This document shows positions 32,523-44,764 of a stretch of 64,000 nt of DNA, one piece after another. Position 1 is the first letter of the stretch; every line of letters starts with the position of its first letter. The position numbers and the translations under genes were made by a program. Source of the DNA: Oncomelania hupensis (taxonomy: Eukaryota; Mollusca; Gastropoda; Littorinimorpha; Pomatiopsidae); NCBI GenBank assembly GCA_036898135.1, contig CM072526.1, positions 10,164,226-10,228,225 of the forward strand, read 5' to 3'. The notes under the pieces are model-generated. The model did not search any database. It was not told where the DNA came from and was given only the letters and a program-made list of their open reading frames with translations.

Positions 32523-33309
32523 CTGAAAGAGATGGCACACACATGTGTAAATAGCTTAGTGTTGTCTCAATAAAATTTTAAAAAATGGGTGGTGGGGACT
32601 GTTCTGTATTGCTTTAATCCTAAAGAGGTCAAATGGCAACATGAAACTATTGGCCACTACCTGAGTTAACTGCATCCTAACATTTAATAATAATAATAGT
32701 TACTTAGTTATTTATTCATTGCTTACGGACTGCAAAAAGCTGAATCAGGACCACAAACTCAAGACCACAACTTGCCTGAAAGAGGATTCACCCCTGATCC
32801 GCATAAAAGATCTGCTGAAACAACCCTACTGTAGTGATAACACTGAAGGCACTCCACCAGCCAGTCACTGTACAATAAAGGCATCCCATGCAGGGGACGC
32901 TGAGGCTATACTCTAATTTATCGAACTTTCGTTTACAAAAACAAAATAGAATACAAACATCATTATAACATATCAGCAAAACACATACATATAAAATGCC
33001 TACATTGCTAAATAATAATATCATAGGAAGCCCTAGTGACCATTAATAATTTTGGCAGAAAGCGTCCAATATTTCCAAGCTGATACCAAAGACCTCACAC
33101 ACAAATGAGGAGCTTTGTCCCGGTAGAGTTTTAATGAAAACAGGTAGGTGACTGGTCTAGCGAAGAAGAAGATAATATAGTAGATTGATAGAACAGAGCA
33201 GGAACGAGAAAGAACAAATGAGAAAGACAGCGGCAATGGGAATTTAAAGCACTAAATTTCCAGAAAGTGGGGATACTATTTATACAGAAACCCTCGTCAA
33301 CACAATGGG

Positions 33310-33312
33310 GGG

Positions 33313-33394
<82 letters not shown>
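33310..33394. repeat. (AAT)n microsatellite
   Basis: About 28 AAT units. The following TTTATAAAGGGCGATTTCCC resembles an L2/SINE end. No gene was seen between 32523 and 34328; the initiating oxidoreductase exon could lie here but gives no clear signal. Confidence 0.95.
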
Positions 33395-33395
<1 letters not shown>

Positions 33396-34328
33396 CTTTT
33401 ATAAAGGGCGATTTCCCAACAGCCTGGGACTCAAACCGTTTGTGGTTATAGTTCAACTTTAACTTATTAGATTTGCTTTAATGTTTGTTATGTTCATGCA
33501 TAAGAGGTCTAAAGTCACATGTACGTGTACAGACTCTCAGATATATTGCGAAATGAACTGATTTCAAAACCAACTAGAAAATAATATAAAAACCTAAAAA
33601 AAAAACACGGAAAGGAAAATGTGAAGAATTTTTTTTGGTGTTATTTTTACATGTTAACCGTGAAGTGCAGGTATCGAAGGCGATGCATTCTAGAAGCCTG
33701 AAAAAATGTCCTCTCGCTGTGGTAGATAGTCTCTGGCCTGCAAGAAAGCATGAAAAAAAGGAATCAAAGATTAAATTAGCGAATGAATGCACGAATAGAC
33801 GAATCAATCAACCAACCCAACAATGTATCAATCAATGAATAAAACAACGGATCGTCAAATGAATACATTCGATATCTTTTTGTTTCTTAAAAAGGTTGTA
33901 CCAATAAATAAATAAATAAGTTTGAAACATTTATGCAAAATAAAATGATTCTGTGCGAGGTAATATACACGTCTTGTGTTGTATTGCATTGCATTGCATG
34001 GTGTTGTATTGTGTTGTAATGCATTGTATTGTACTGTATTGTATTGTAAAAGAACGAAAGAAATAATAACTGAAATAAAATTTTAAAAAGAATGAAAAAA
34101 ATGAATAAACGAAACACATAAATGGAAAAAAATGAAAGAAACTGAAAAAAATACAGATAGTGGGAAATTGTTAAAAAGTAAAGAAACGAAAACAAAAAAG
34201 GAAAATATCGTTGGGAAAATATACAAAAAAAAGTACGAAAAAAAAAAGATAGCTGTTAAAAAAAGATCAAAAGACGAAGAATACATAATTACAAGGAACA
34301 GAAACAAAAGCAATGAATGGAAGGAATG

Positions 34329-34335
34329 AAAGAAA

Positions 34336-34421
<86 letters not shown>

Positions 34422-34468
34422 AAAGACAAGAAAGAAATACTTACCTCACTCGATAATAATATATTAGT

Positions 34469-34527
<59 letters not shown>

Positions 34528-34563
34528 TCTTCTTCTTCTTCTTCTTCTTCTTCTTCTTCTTCT

Positions 34564-34610
<47 letters not shown>

Positions 34611-34612
34611 TT

Positions 34613-34680
<68 letters not shown>
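34329..34680. repeat. Microsatellite cluster (GAAA)n, (ATG)n, (CTT)n, (ATT)n
   Basis: GAAA at 34329-34423, ATG at 34469-34524, CTT at 34525-34640 and ATT at 34641-34680. The (ATT)n run was the insertion target of the LTR element. Confidence 0.96.
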
Positions 34681-34681
<1 letters not shown>

Positions 34682-36210
34682 GTCACGAATTGGCTAGTCT
34701 TAACTCTGCTCATTGACTATTCAGCATGTGTAGTCATTGTAACAGTAGAGAGTCAGTGTAGTACACATCAAGCAATTAAATTACAGCACACTGCGAGCCT
34801 GAGCCACACACACAGCGCAGTGACGTCAGCACTTGAGTTTTGAATCGGACCGTTGGAACCAATGGGAGAGCTTAGGCAAAGTGGTTGGAGCCAGTTTGAC
34901 TGGGTCCAAACCACGCACAGTTTTGGTCAGTTGGGAGGAATACACCGAAGTGTTAACAGCTAGAAAGCTGGCAGAGAAATCTCTCCACACTTAGACCAGG
35001 AAGCAGGACTTAGAATCATAGAATTCTATCAAGCCATCACGGGCCTGAACTTGTCAAACAGGTAAATGAACACCCTTCTGTTTCATCGTGATATATTTAT
35101 ATTATTGTTGCAATTATGTTTGTGGAATTTGCTATGCATAAATGTGAATTATTAATCCGAATTTGCCGTACCACGTGGAAGAGCCGACCACGAGGCGAAA
35201 CACGACCGGTTACGCCGCCATGTTGCATCCCGTACGGAACCACTGTTGTTTAACTTATATGTATGTTTGCAGACCAGTGGCGGTACCACTGAATGTTTAT
35301 ATTATTATTAATTCTGTATGTGTATAGTTAGACACGATTTATATTTATGTATGTATAGGAATTTAGAGTGAGATTCCAGGGGAACCCGGAAGTAGCAGAA
35401 TGTTCGTCGCTTATGTATAGAGATGTGGAGCTATCACTGAGGGCTACTTGGCTTTCAGTGAGACGCTCTGCACAAACCGATTATTCAGGGTTGTGCAGAA
35501 TTTCGTCTCTTATATTACAGACGAGCAGGCGAGCTATCCCGAGCTATCCCGTGCGCACAACTCCACAGAAACGACGAGTTGTCTGCGTAACCTCTACCGC
35601 ACAGGTCGGAGAGAGTTACCCTGGATCACACCCTACAAGACCCCACAGCGTGGCAAGGGAACCCAACTACACAACTACACAGGTGCACCTGAAGCTACCT
35701 CACAGAAGGACTTCGACCGCACCACCTAGCAGTTAAGTGTAACAACATAGGTGCACTTAAACTGATCGGAAACAGGACCACAGTAGTCCAACTCTTCAGA
35801 AACTGTAAAACGGACCACAGTAGTCCAAATCTACATGAGATATACTAGCAAGTGCCCGATGAAGATAGAACAGCTGCATAGACTATCAGCGATCGAACTA
35901 TTAGCATTGAAAGAGACTTTTTAAGTTAGATTAGTACTTAGAGAATCTTGTATAGAGTAGAAGAAATAAATGTGATTTTAACTGTTATCAAGTGGCTGGA
36001 CTACATATGATTCATAGCCGTGTGAAAGCTAGTGTGACAGTATTCTTTTACCATTTTTCTATCTATTTCTGTACCCCAACCTTAACACAGAACGAGCTAA
36101 ACAAATAAATTTATTAAAGTAATTCATAGGGTGACTTACTAGCAGTTCCCACCGAATAAACGTGAGGGTCCATAATTCCATTGTGCAGAGCCCATAAACC
36201 CCACGTGACA
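34681..36210 (+). repeat. 5' LTR of the 34681 element
   Basis: 1530 bp, begins TGTCACGAATTGG and ends CCCCACGTGACA. Contains AATAAA at about 35963 and 36103. A 122-codon frame at 35368 is duplicated in both LTRs but resembles no known protein. Confidence 0.95.
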
Positions 36211-36235
36211 CTTTAATTGGCGAGCCTAGCTAGGA
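36211..36235 (+). promoter_or_regulatory. Putative primer-binding site
   Basis: CTTTAATTGGCGAGCCTAGC follows the LTR end. TGGCGAGCC could pair with the 3' end of a tRNA ending GGCTCGCCA, as usual for LTR elements. The tRNA is not identified. Confidence 0.55.
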
Positions 36236-36579
36236 TCTGTGTATAATAGGAATTGGGTATAACCGGACCTAAGTACAATAAAAGTAGATAACAGTAGAAG
36301 TAGAATAACTTAGAATAGTGTAAGGGTATAACACTGATCAGTTGTGGTGCACTATTCTTTAGTTAAAAACTTTTTTGCTTCAATTATTTTTGTGCCTGTA
36401 TGTTGCATTGTTCTTTTGCAGGTTTTGCTTAAATAACTGTTGTATGCCATTTGACTCTTGTTTTATTCTATTATTGATTGCAAATTTTATGGTCTTTGCA
36501 TTGTTGTTATTGAATTGCAATATTGCTAGTGTTTTGGTATTCCACTTGATTCAGAGGTTGTTCATAGACACGTTTGGCA

Positions 36580-38853
36580 ATGTCGGACCCAGTGGCCTTG
36601 AGATTGCGTTTCAAGGAACTAGGAGAAGCTTTACACTTAGCAGGGGGAGACCTAATTGCGTATATAAATGCAGAGGTAGAGAAACAGGAGGCTAAGGCAG
36701 AGAGAGCAGCAGAGAGAGAACAGAAGAAACTTGAAGCAGAACAGAGAAAAGCAGAATTAGAAGCAGAGCAAAAGAAATTAGAACTAGAAGCAGCAAGAGA
36801 GCAGAAGAAACTAGAATTAGAAGCAGAGCAGAAGAAACTAGAGCTAGAAGCAGAACAGAAGAAGGTAGCAGCAGAGAGAGAAGCAGAAGTTAGGAGGTGG
36901 GATTATGAGCGAGCAGAAAAAGAAAAAGAGAGGGCAGAAAAAGAAAAAGAGAGGGAAGAAAAGGAAAAAGAAAGACAGCATGAGTTAGAGCTAAGAAGAT
37001 TGGGATCAGGAGCTTCAAGTTCTTCCTCAACCCCTTCCCACTCAGATCAGCTAGAGGTAGCATCCAACCCTGTACAAGGAATGTCATTTCCACTGGGGAC
37101 ATTCAATGAGAGAGAAGAAGGTCTAGATCTCTATCTGACTAGGTTTGAGCGTCTAGCAACAGAGTATAAACTAGATCCCACTCATTGGTCTTTTAAGCTT
37201 AGTCAAGGGCTTAGAGGAAAGGCTTATGACATCTACAGTAAGCTACCGACTGACAGAGTGACTGACTATCACAAAGTAAAAGAGGCACTACTAACGGGAT
37301 TCGAACTAACAGGAGAATGCTACCGGCAAAAATTCCGCACCAACCGGAGAGTGAAAGGAGAGAGCTATGCGCAGTTCGCGGATCGGTTGTCCACAATGCT
37401 GGATAAGTGGATTAGCCAGTCAGCCACGGCTAAGACGTATGATGGACTGACAGAACTGTTAGTATGGGAACAGCTACGGGAAACCATGACCCCCGAGCTG
37501 AGAACATTCTCAGTAGAGCAGGGCGCGGAAAGACTGGAAGATCTGGTCAAGGTCGCAGATAGGTACGTGGCCGCCCACGGAGAAGCCAAGAGCTTCAGGC
37601 GAGACCTAAAGCCTAACGGGAAAGAGGCACAGAAACGAAGCCCTAACCGGGAAGAGCGCACCGCGAATAAGCCGAATAACCCCAGACTTGGGCAAAATAA
37701 AGGACCCAACACGGAATTCGGGAAAAGAGGTCCCGCAGAACAGAGACGGTATTGCTCGTTCTGCAATAGAAACAATCACTCCACCGCAGAATGTTTCAAG
37801 TTGGCCGCACAACGTAGGGAAGAGCGCGAAAGCCGGCCAGCGCACAGAGTTCTAACTCAAAGTAGCGGTAACAAGCCACACACAATCGGAGATCACCCAT
37901 CGGTGACAGACACGGTCAAGGTCAACGGAAAAGAAGCGAACTGTCTGTATGACACAGGTCTGTCATACGACGCGATAGTTAGCGAAGCTCTTGTATCGCG
38001 CGCGGACTTGACGGACAAGACAGTCGACTTACAAGGAGCAGACTTGACGAAACCGACGACTACTTGCCCAATAGCTTGGATGGAAGTAGAGAGTAGGTAC
38101 GTCACAGGACGAATCCAAGCAGCTGTTTTACAGAAACCCCTGTATGATCTAGTGCTAGGTTGTAGGTATGTGTTCTTAGGCACGCCCCCCAAAACTGTAG
38201 AGATAGCTGCAGTGCAAACCAGGGCCCAAGCTAAAACCCAACCACCCCAGCCCGAGTTCGCTCCGAATCCAGGACTCGAAGAGATCAAAACAGCACAGAA
38301 AGAAGACACCTCGATAGCGAAGTGCTTCCAGAAGCTACCCAAGGCGCACACACCCCCCGCACAAGGGAGACTTCTACATGGAAGAGGGAGTTCTACATCG
38401 ACAAGGAGATGGAGATCACACCCAACTAGTACTACCAGCCACCCTTCGAGCCCAAGTACTAGAATTAGGCCACAGCATGCCACTCAGCGGACACATGGGA
38501 ATTGGAGCCACAGTGCAGAGAATCAGCGCACACTACTATTGGCCAGGAATCACGGAGGATGTCAAGCGCTACGTGAAATCTTGCCACCAATGTCAACGAT
38601 ATTCCCCGCGACATCACACCGTACCAGTTACCTTAGGACCATCGGTAGTAGTCGGCGTGCCATTCCAGCAAGTCTCAGTAGACATAGTAGGACCACTGCC
38701 CATGACCAAGAAGAGGAACAGATTTCTACTCACACTCGTCGACGCATGTACGATGTGGTGCGAAGCAGTCCCGTTGCCAGCGATCGACACCAAGAAGATT
38801 GCAGATGCACTCATCGCCATCTTTACCAGAGTCGGATTCCCGGACAGCATTAG
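36580..38853 (+). CDS. Gag-protease of the 34681 element
   Basis: ATG at 36580 (MSDPVALRLRFKELGEAL); an in-frame TTG lies upstream. Residues about 25-135 are a Lys/Glu-rich coiled coil with repeated EQKKLELEA units. The capsid-like region includes WSFKLSQGLRGKAYDIYSKL and ESYAQFADRLSTMLDKW. One zinc knuckle CSFCNRNNHSTAEC (CX2CX4HX4C) is at about residue 392. Protease-like NCLYDTGLSYDAIVSEAL has a DTG triad. After EEIKTAQKEDTSIAKCF the sensible reading leaves this frame near 38355-38375, close to a run of six C, and the integrase continues in another frame. The last 160 codons are therefore out-of-frame readthrough. The frame change may be a mutation or a shift site. Confidence 0.88.
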   Translation: MSDPVALRLRFKELGEALHLAGGDLIAYINAEVEKQEAKAERAAEREQKKLEAEQRKAELEAEQKKLELEAAREQKKLELEAEQKKLELEAEQKKVAAEREAEVRRWDYERAEKEKERAEKEKEREEKEKERQHELELRRLGSGASSSSSTPSHSDQLEVASNPVQGMSFPLGTFNEREEGLDLYLTRFERLATEYKLDPTHWSFKLSQGLRGKAYDIYSKLPTDRVTDYHKVKEALLTGFELTGECYRQKFRTNRRVKGESYAQFADRLSTMLDKWISQSATAKTYDGLTELLVWEQLRETMTPELRTFSVEQGAERLEDLVKVADRYVAAHGEAKSFRRDLKPNGKEAQKRSPNREERTANKPNNPRLGQNKGPNTEFGKRGPAEQRRYCSFCNRNNHSTAECFKLAAQRREERESRPAHRVLTQSSGNKPHTIGDHPSVTDTVKVNGKEANCLYDTGLSYDAIVSEALVSRADLTDKTVDLQGADLTKPTTTCPIAWMEVESRYVTGRIQAAVLQKPLYDLVLGCRYVFLGTPPKTVEIAAVQTRAQAKTQPPQPEFAPNPGLEEIKTAQKEDTSIAKCFQKLPKAHTPPAQGRLLHGRGSSTSTRRWRSHPTSTTSHPSSPSTRIRPQHATQRTHGNWSHSAENQRTLLLARNHGGCQALREILPPMSTIFPATSHRTSYLRTIGSSRRAIPASLSRHSRTTAHDQEEEQISTHTRRRMYDVVRSSPVASDRHQEDCRCTHRHLYQSRIPGQH

Positions 38854-39575
38854 AACGGACAACGGATCTCAGTTCACCGGCCGCCTGATGCAAGACGTGT
38901 TCGAGCTGATACAAGTTCATCACATTCGCACACCACCATACCACCCAGCCAGCAACGGACAAGTAGAAAGACTGAATGGAACCCTTCTCACCATACTCAG
39001 GAAAGTCGCCGACGACAATCCAGAAGCGTGGGACACCTACGTGAATGCGGCACTGTTCGCATACCGAGAAACGCCCCATGCAGCCACAGGCTACACCCCG
39101 TCAACATTGCTATTCGGCAGACCTCTCGCAGGGCCGCTAGAAGCCCTACGCAGAAGTTGGACGGAAGCCAAGATAGACGACACACCAAGAGGTGCCACCA
39201 AGTACGTCGCAGACCTGCAGGAAACCCTCAAAGCAACGTGGAAGAAAGCTGGTGAAGCACTGAAGAAGGCAAGAGCCCGTCAGGCGAAGTACTACAACCG
39301 CCACGCGAAGGACAGAGAACTGCAAGTCGGCGATCAAGTGCTACTCTTACTTCCAAGTGGAACCAACAAGCTGGACATCGCTTGGAGAGGACCGTACCGG
39401 GTGACTGCCAAGAAATCCAAGACAGTCTACCAAGTAGAGGTAAACGGGAGAGCCCGATACCACCACATCAATCTCCTCAAGAAATACACGGACCGACCAG
39501 CGACCCCCAGCACACACACATGGATGGCCATCGCCATCGCGGAAGAAGTTCCCCCCCAACTACAACAGCATCGCC
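38378..39575 (+). CDS. Integrase of the 34681 element
   Basis: HHCC zinc finger (LGHSMPLSGHMGIGATVQRI, then KSCHQCQR). Catalytic core with VSVDIVGPLP (D), IRTDNGSQFTG (D) and PYHPASNGQVERLNGTL (E), all three acidic residues present. A GPY/F module WRGPYRVTAKK ends with RARYHHINLLKKY. The frame continues to 40174, but after about 39575 it overlaps the RNase H in a different frame, so the real integrase ends near 39490. It lies directly after the protease, before RNase H. Confidence 0.92.
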
Positions 39576-40160
39576 GTGCCACTGACAAATGGAACCCGGA
39601 AAATCGCCCCGGACAAAGTAGTATGGACAGCCGAATGCGAGACAGCATTCCAAACACTCAAGGACAGAATGACATCGGCGCCAGTGCTCCACCTACCCGA
39701 TTTGACTCAGCCATTCGTTCTACGCACCGACGCAAGCGACTTAGGCCTCGGAGCAGTACTGCTACAGCGCGACCCCAAGAATGCAGAGACGCTATTCCCT
39801 GTCGCCTACGCCAGCAGAAAATTGAGACCCGCCGAGACCCACTACGCCACGTCGGAGAAAGAATGTCTTGGACTAGTCTGGGCCATACAGAAATTTCAAC
39901 TCTACCTGTATGGGACACACTTCACAGTTCAGGTGGACCACCAACCACTATCGTTCCTGGCAGCCTCCAAATCCTTGAACTCTCGCCTGATGAGATGGGC
40001 ACTCACCCTTCAGGCGTACTCATTCCAGATCGAGTACATACCCGGCAAAGAGAACCACGGAGCCGACTACCTCAGTCGCCATCTCGTGGAGGACACAGCA
40101 GCTGTCGCCCACCCAACACAACTAAGGGCCACAGCACCAGAATTCGTCCCCGCCCAGTAA
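39576..40160 (+). CDS. RNase H remnant of pol, RT core deleted
   Basis: Starts in the end of the RT connection (VVWTAECETAFQTLKDRMTS) and runs through FVLRTDASDLGLGAVLLQ, YATSEKECLGLVWAIQKF, VDHQPLSFL and ADYLSRHL, the Ty3/Gypsy RNase H. No YxDD or other RT motif precedes it; the stretch after the integrase is under 100 bp. It has no ATG of its own and is out of frame with the integrase, so it is a fragment unless fused by frameshifting. Confidence 0.9.
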   Translation: MPLTNGTRKIAPDKVVWTAECETAFQTLKDRMTSAPVLHLPDLTQPFVLRTDASDLGLGAVLLQRDPKNAETLFPVAYASRKLRPAETHYATSEKECLGLVWAIQKFQLYLYGTHFTVQVDHQPLSFLAASKSLNSRLMRWALTLQAYSFQIEYIPGKENHGADYLSRHLVEDTAAVAHPTQLRATAPEFVPAQ

Positions 40161-40327
40161 TACCCTGTCACTAGTGTCCATAGCTACCTGGCACAGCATT
40201 GCAGCTCAGGTAGAGCAACTTACTTAGTTTGTACATAGGACCCTAGGATAGTGCAGTGTTAAACTAGGCTCTGTAGTAGAAAAAGGTCGAATCCAGTAGT
40301 CATCGCCTTTTTTCAGTTGAGGGAGCC

Positions 40328-41859
40328 TGTCACGAATTGGCTAGTTTTAACTCTGCTCATTGACTATTCAGCATGTGTAGTCATTGTAACAGTAGAGAGT
40401 CAGTGTAGTACACATCAAGCAATTAAATTACAGCACACTGCGAGCCTGAGCCACACACACAGCGCAGTGACGTCAGCACTTGAGTTTTGAATCGGACCGT
40501 TGGAACCAATGGGAGAGCTTAGGCAAAGTGGTTGGAGCCAGTTTGACTGGGTCCAAACCACGCACAGTTTTGGTCAGTTGGGAGTAATACACCGAAGTGT
40601 TAACAGCTAGAAAGCTGGCAGAGAAATCTCTCCACACTTAGACCAGGAAGCAGGACTTAGAATCATAGAATTCTATCAAGCCATCACGGGCCTGAACTTG
40701 TCAAACAGGTAAATGAACACCCTTCTGTTTCATCGTGATATATTTATATTATTGTTGCAATTATGTTTGTGGAATTTGCTATGCATAAATGTGAATTATT
40801 AATCCGAATTTGCCGTACCACGTGGAAGAGCCGACCACGAGGCGAAACACGACCGGTTACGCCGCCATGTTGCATCCCGTACGGAACCACTGTTGTTTAA
40901 CTTATATGTATGTTTGCAGACCAGTGGCGGTACCACTGAATGTTTATATTATTATTAATTCTGTATGTGTATAGTTAGACACGATTTATATTTATGTATG
41001 TATAGGAATTTAGAGTGAGATTCCAGGGGAACCCGGAAGTAGCAGAATGTTCGTCGCTTATGTATAGAGATGTGGAGCTATCACTGAGGGCTACTTGGCT
41101 TTCAGTGAGACGCTCTGCACAAACCGATTATTCAGGGTTGTGCAGAATTTCGTCTCTTATATTACAGACGAGCAGGCGAGCTATCCCGAGCTATCCCGTG
41201 CGCACAACTCCACAGAAACGACGAGTTGTCTGCGTAACCTCTACCGCACAGGTCGGAGAGAGTTACCCTGGATCACACCCTACAAGACCCCACAGCGTGG
41301 CAAGGGAACCCAACTACACAACTACACAGGTGCACCTGAAGCTACCTCACAGAAGGACTTCGACCGCACCACCTAGCAGTTAAGTGTAACAACATAGGTG
41401 CACTTAAACTGATCGGAAACAGGACCACAGTAGTCCAACTCTTCAGAAACTGTAAAACGGACCACAGTAGTCCAAATCTACATGAGATATACTAGCAAGT
41501 GCCCGATGAAGATAGAACAGCTGCATAGACTATCAGCGATCGAACTATTAGCATTGAAAGAGACTTTTTAAGTTAGATTAGTACTTAGAGAATCTTGTAT
41601 AGAGTAGAAGAAATAAATGTGTGATTTTAACTGTTATCAAGTGGCTGGACTACATATGATTCATAGCCGTGTGAAAGCTAGTGTGACAGTATTCTTTTAC
41701 CATTTTTCTATCTATTTCTGTACCCCAACCTTAACACAGAACGAGCTAAACAAATAAATTTATTAAAGTAATTCATAGGGTGACTTACTAGCAGTTCCCA
41801 CCGAATAAACGTGAGGGTCCATAATTCCATTGTGCAGAGCCCATAAACCCCACGTGACA
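40328..41859 (+). repeat. 3' LTR of the 34681 element
   Basis: 1532 bp, almost identical to the 5' LTR (AAATGTGTGATT here, AAATGTGATT there). Followed by the target repeat ATTAT. Confidence 0.95.
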
Positions 41860-41864
41860 ATTAT

Positions 41865-43638
41865 TATAAACAATACTGTCGTTTATTGTTAGAAAGCTGC
41901 CAAAGGTAGATAGCTCCTCCGGAGACCGAGAGAATCTTGTCCGCACCTGTACGATAGAATGACGGGAGACTGGTCTCACAAAAATCACTTTTAGTCATGA
42001 CTCTTTGCTCGTGGTTTCAAACAGATACAACGGAGGTAGTAGGGCAGTCAATTTCTGCTCGAGTTCAAACTGTTCTAGGTAACGGGCGTCCGCATTATGA
42101 TGTGCAATTTATTATACTGTAATTAGACTAAAGCGAACTTCGCAAACTAGATTGGTTTTATTTTTCTCTCTCTCTCATCCAGATTCGGCCGCCTAAGATC
42201 TGGATGTCGCAACATGGATAACCCCACTGTTGTCCCAGTTGTGACTGGTCGGGTAGAGTGCATCAGAGGACACGATACCCCACTGCATTGACATTATGTT
42301 TATACAAGTTTGTCAGGAAAAAAAGTAAGAAAAAGGGCAAACATTAAATTGAACCCGTCGTCATTATGGAGACTTTGCACAGAACAAAAATAAAAATTTC
42401 AATATATTCGTATTCACAAAGCGGGGGGTCGGGTGGGGGGGCGTCGCAGTTTGGGGGAACAATGGGGGCGGGGTGGAGGGAAGGAAGTGAGGAAGTGAAG
42501 AAGACACAGCAGTCTATTTCCAAATAATCTGGTTGCCTTTCAGATGGCAGGTTGTCTTAAGAAAATCAAGCCTTATAATGGTATTGTATGTAGTCAATAT
42601 ATATTTTTTATTCATTTGAAAAAAAATTCTTTTCGTCTTCTGTAGCCTTTATACCACACTTTGGAGTGACGGGTGTGCGGTTGCTACGTGTGTAGGAGTG
42701 CCAGTAGCATGTAAGTGGGGTAGCCTATGTTAGTTACAGATCGCCGCGCTTTGAGTCTACCTTAGGAGGTGTGGGTGGGGGGAGAGGGAGGGAAGACAAG
42801 CACATAATTATATAACAAGTAGTAGTAGTAGTTGTTGTTGTTGTTGTTGTTGTTTTTGTTGTTGTTGTGGTTGTTGTTGTAGTATAGTAATAGTAGTAGT
42901 AGTAGTTCTTGTTGTTGTTATTGTAATAGTAGTAGTAGTAGTAGTAGTAGAAATAGTAGTAGAAGCAGTAGTAGTAGTAGCGTGTAGTAGTGGTAGCAGT
43001 AGTAGTAATAGCAGCAGCAGTAGTAGTAGTAGCGTGTAGTAGTGGTAGCAGTAGTAATAGTAGTAGCAGTAGTAGAAGTAGTAGTAGTAGTGGTAGTAGT
43101 AGTAAGAGCAGGAGGAGGAGAAGTAGTAGTAGGAGTAGTATTATCAGTAAAACCTTTTTTCAGTCTCTATAATTTCTGATTCCCACCCTGTCTACAGCCT
43201 AATTTCTCTGTACATTACATTACATGATTATTGCTTTAGGTCATTTCCTTGTACATCAACGTATGTTTACATATGTGTGTTGTGTTCATCCATGTTCTGA
43301 GTTACTAATGTCTTGTATTCTTGCATGTTTGTTTGGAATTAAACAAGAAGTTGATTAAAAAAATATCATGGAATAAATAATTATGTTACGAAATATAAGC
43401 CGATTTTACAACGCACAAATACGGCATAATAATTATAGAATGAAATAATGATGTTAGGAAACATAATCCTTGTCTGAATGCCCAAATGTTTCACAATAAC
43501 GAGGTGAGCTAGGGTAGGGTGTCAAATGGCAGCGCTTACACAAGGCTACGTACAACAAATAGGTCAGTACTAACAATACCAGTAGCCTGTTTCAACACTC
43601 ACTGCCCTGTATTATACTTCTAGCAAAGACTAGCTACC

Positions 43639-43639
<1 letters not shown>
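41865..43639. other. Intergenic stretch without recognisable gene
   Basis: Holds a solo SINE tail at 42737-42763 (AGATCGCCGCGCTTTGAGTC) and a TAG/TTG-rich low-complexity region at 42825-43150 whose poly-Ser reading is an artefact. G-rich sequence lies at 42420-42490. No coding, RNA or promoter signal was seen. Confidence 0.6.
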
Positions 43640-43690
<51 letters not shown>

Positions 43691-43701
43691 CTCTCTCTCT
43701 C
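43640..43701. repeat. (CT)n microsatellite
   Basis: About 30 CT units, one interrupted by CG. Confidence 0.95.
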
Positions 43702-43726
43702 TTAAGACAAATCAAATAAAGTCAAG

Positions 43727-43985
43727 TCTATCTAATCCTATTCTATCCCGTAACTCGAAAATCATTGGGGCACCACAGATGATCGTTTAACTAGAGTACT
43801 CCATCTCTCTCTGTCCTTGGCAACCGTCATGGATTAACGCTCAATGTCAAGCCAGTCCATTCTCGAATGTTGTCCTCCCACCTTTTTTTCTGCTTCCCTC
43901 TTCGTTTGCCTTCTTGCACCGTGCCTAGCAGGATGGTCTTTGTAAGGCCTAATGCCCTGGCGACGTGGTCATACCATCGGAGATG
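43727..43985 (-). mobile_element. RTE-type LINE, short 3' fragment (copy a)
   Basis: The minus strand reads LRWYDHVARALGLTKTILLG, GTVQEGKRRGKQKKRWEDNI and REWTGLTLS, the RTE C-terminus. It ends in the same 3' sequence (ACTTCGAGTTACGGGATAGA in other copies) and ATAGGATTAG tail. Confidence 0.88.
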
Positions 43986-44202
43986 AGGACAAAATTCGAC
44001 AGAGGAGAAGGCAGAGACGATGGTGGGTACGGTTGTGGTGTTGTGTTGTCCGCCATTTCTTCGTCGGTTGAAGGAGACGGAAATCACGCGACAGTCCTGC
44101 CTGGCTCGGAGTACTTCGTGCGATTCCGTGAAAGCCCAATTTTCAGAAGAAACTGCCCTCAAACTACACATTTAAACTAAATGCCGACACACTATCCTAT
44201 CC

Positions 44203-44233
44203 CGTAACGCGAAGGTCGTTGGGGCACCACAGT
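44203..44233 (-). mobile_element. RTE-type LINE, about 30-bp 3' stub (copy b)
   Basis: Only the terminal CACTATCCTATCCCGTAACG plus CGAAGGTCGTTGG of the RTE 3' end is present (plus-strand reading). Confidence 0.7.
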
Positions 44234-44296
44234 CTTCATATAATGTGAATTAAAACATCAAGAAATTGTGCAAAACGCAAGCTGTTTGAACAACTG

Positions 44297-44672
44297 ATGT
44301 CACTGGTACCGAGAGGGCAGCCTCGGGAAAGAAGCTGTGTCTAAACCGACTGGTTCTAACTTTTAATGCTCTGAAGCGTGGGTCTGACTGGAGAAGTTCG
44401 AACAGATGGTTGGCTGGATGAGATGGCCTGTGCTTTTGCTAGCCCTTCTAACCAAACGCGTGCTGCATATAGACGCGAGGGATGGTACATCGCAACCAAT
44501 GATTTTAGCCGCGCGTTTTACAATTCTTTCAAGTTGAAACTTCTCGCCCGAAGTGGCTCCTCCAAACCAGATCGTGATGCCTAAGCATTCAATCACGGCG
44601 CGATAGGAGTGCGCGGGTATCATCTGGTTAAGTCCAGGCTTCTTGAGCTGTCTGAAGAAGTTGAGGCGCTCT
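44297..44672 (-). pseudogene. CR1/L2-type LINE RT fragment
   Basis: The minus strand reads ERLNFFRQLKKPGLNQMIPA, IWFGGATSGEKFQLERIVKR, CDVPSLASI and, after a frameshift, RTSRFRHSFFP. Matches the C-terminal part of the LINE at 22558. Too short and broken to be active. Confidence 0.8.
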
Positions 44673-44684
44673 CCGGACGCTATA

Positions 44685-44764
44685 ACTTACCCTCCCCCAA
44701 TCTGTGGAAACCAGTGCCACCTGCTGAAGGACGTAGCTAATGGCGTCCGTCCCTATGTAAATAC
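44685..44764 (-). pseudogene. Decayed copy of oxidoreductase exon 6
   Basis: The minus strand has CATGCAG then GTATTTACATAGGGACGG and CTACGTCCTTCAGCAGGTGG, matching the start of exon 6 (20611 downward) at roughly four of five bases. Homology continues about 60 bp into the upstream intron (GAAAACGATG, GACAAGGCAA-like). It stops at GATTGGGGGAGGGT, where LINE sequence begins. A relic of a duplicated gene or segment. Confidence 0.75.

Larger units (their letters stand above)
34681..41859 (+). mobile_element. Gmr1-order Ty3/Gypsy LTR retrotransposon, complete but lacking the RT core
   Basis: LTRs at 34681-36210 and 40328-41859 (TGTCAC...GTGACA) flank a 4.1-kb interior. A 5-bp target duplication ATTAT lies at 34676-34680 and 41860-41864. 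The LTRs differ at about two substitutions and one 2-bp indel in 1.53 kb, so the insertion is young. Interior order: gag with coiled coil, CCHC knuckle, protease, integrase, then RNase H. The reverse-transcriptase core is absent, replaced by at most about 100 bp between integrase and RNase H. PBS-like TTGGCGAGCC starts just after the left LTR; a short purine-rich GTTGAGGGAG precedes the right LTR. Confidence 0.95.

Noticed and set aside
35368..35736. 122-codon frame in the LTR, repeated at 41015
   Set aside because: It is duplicated only because the LTR is. It resembles no known protein and the related old LTR does not keep it open.
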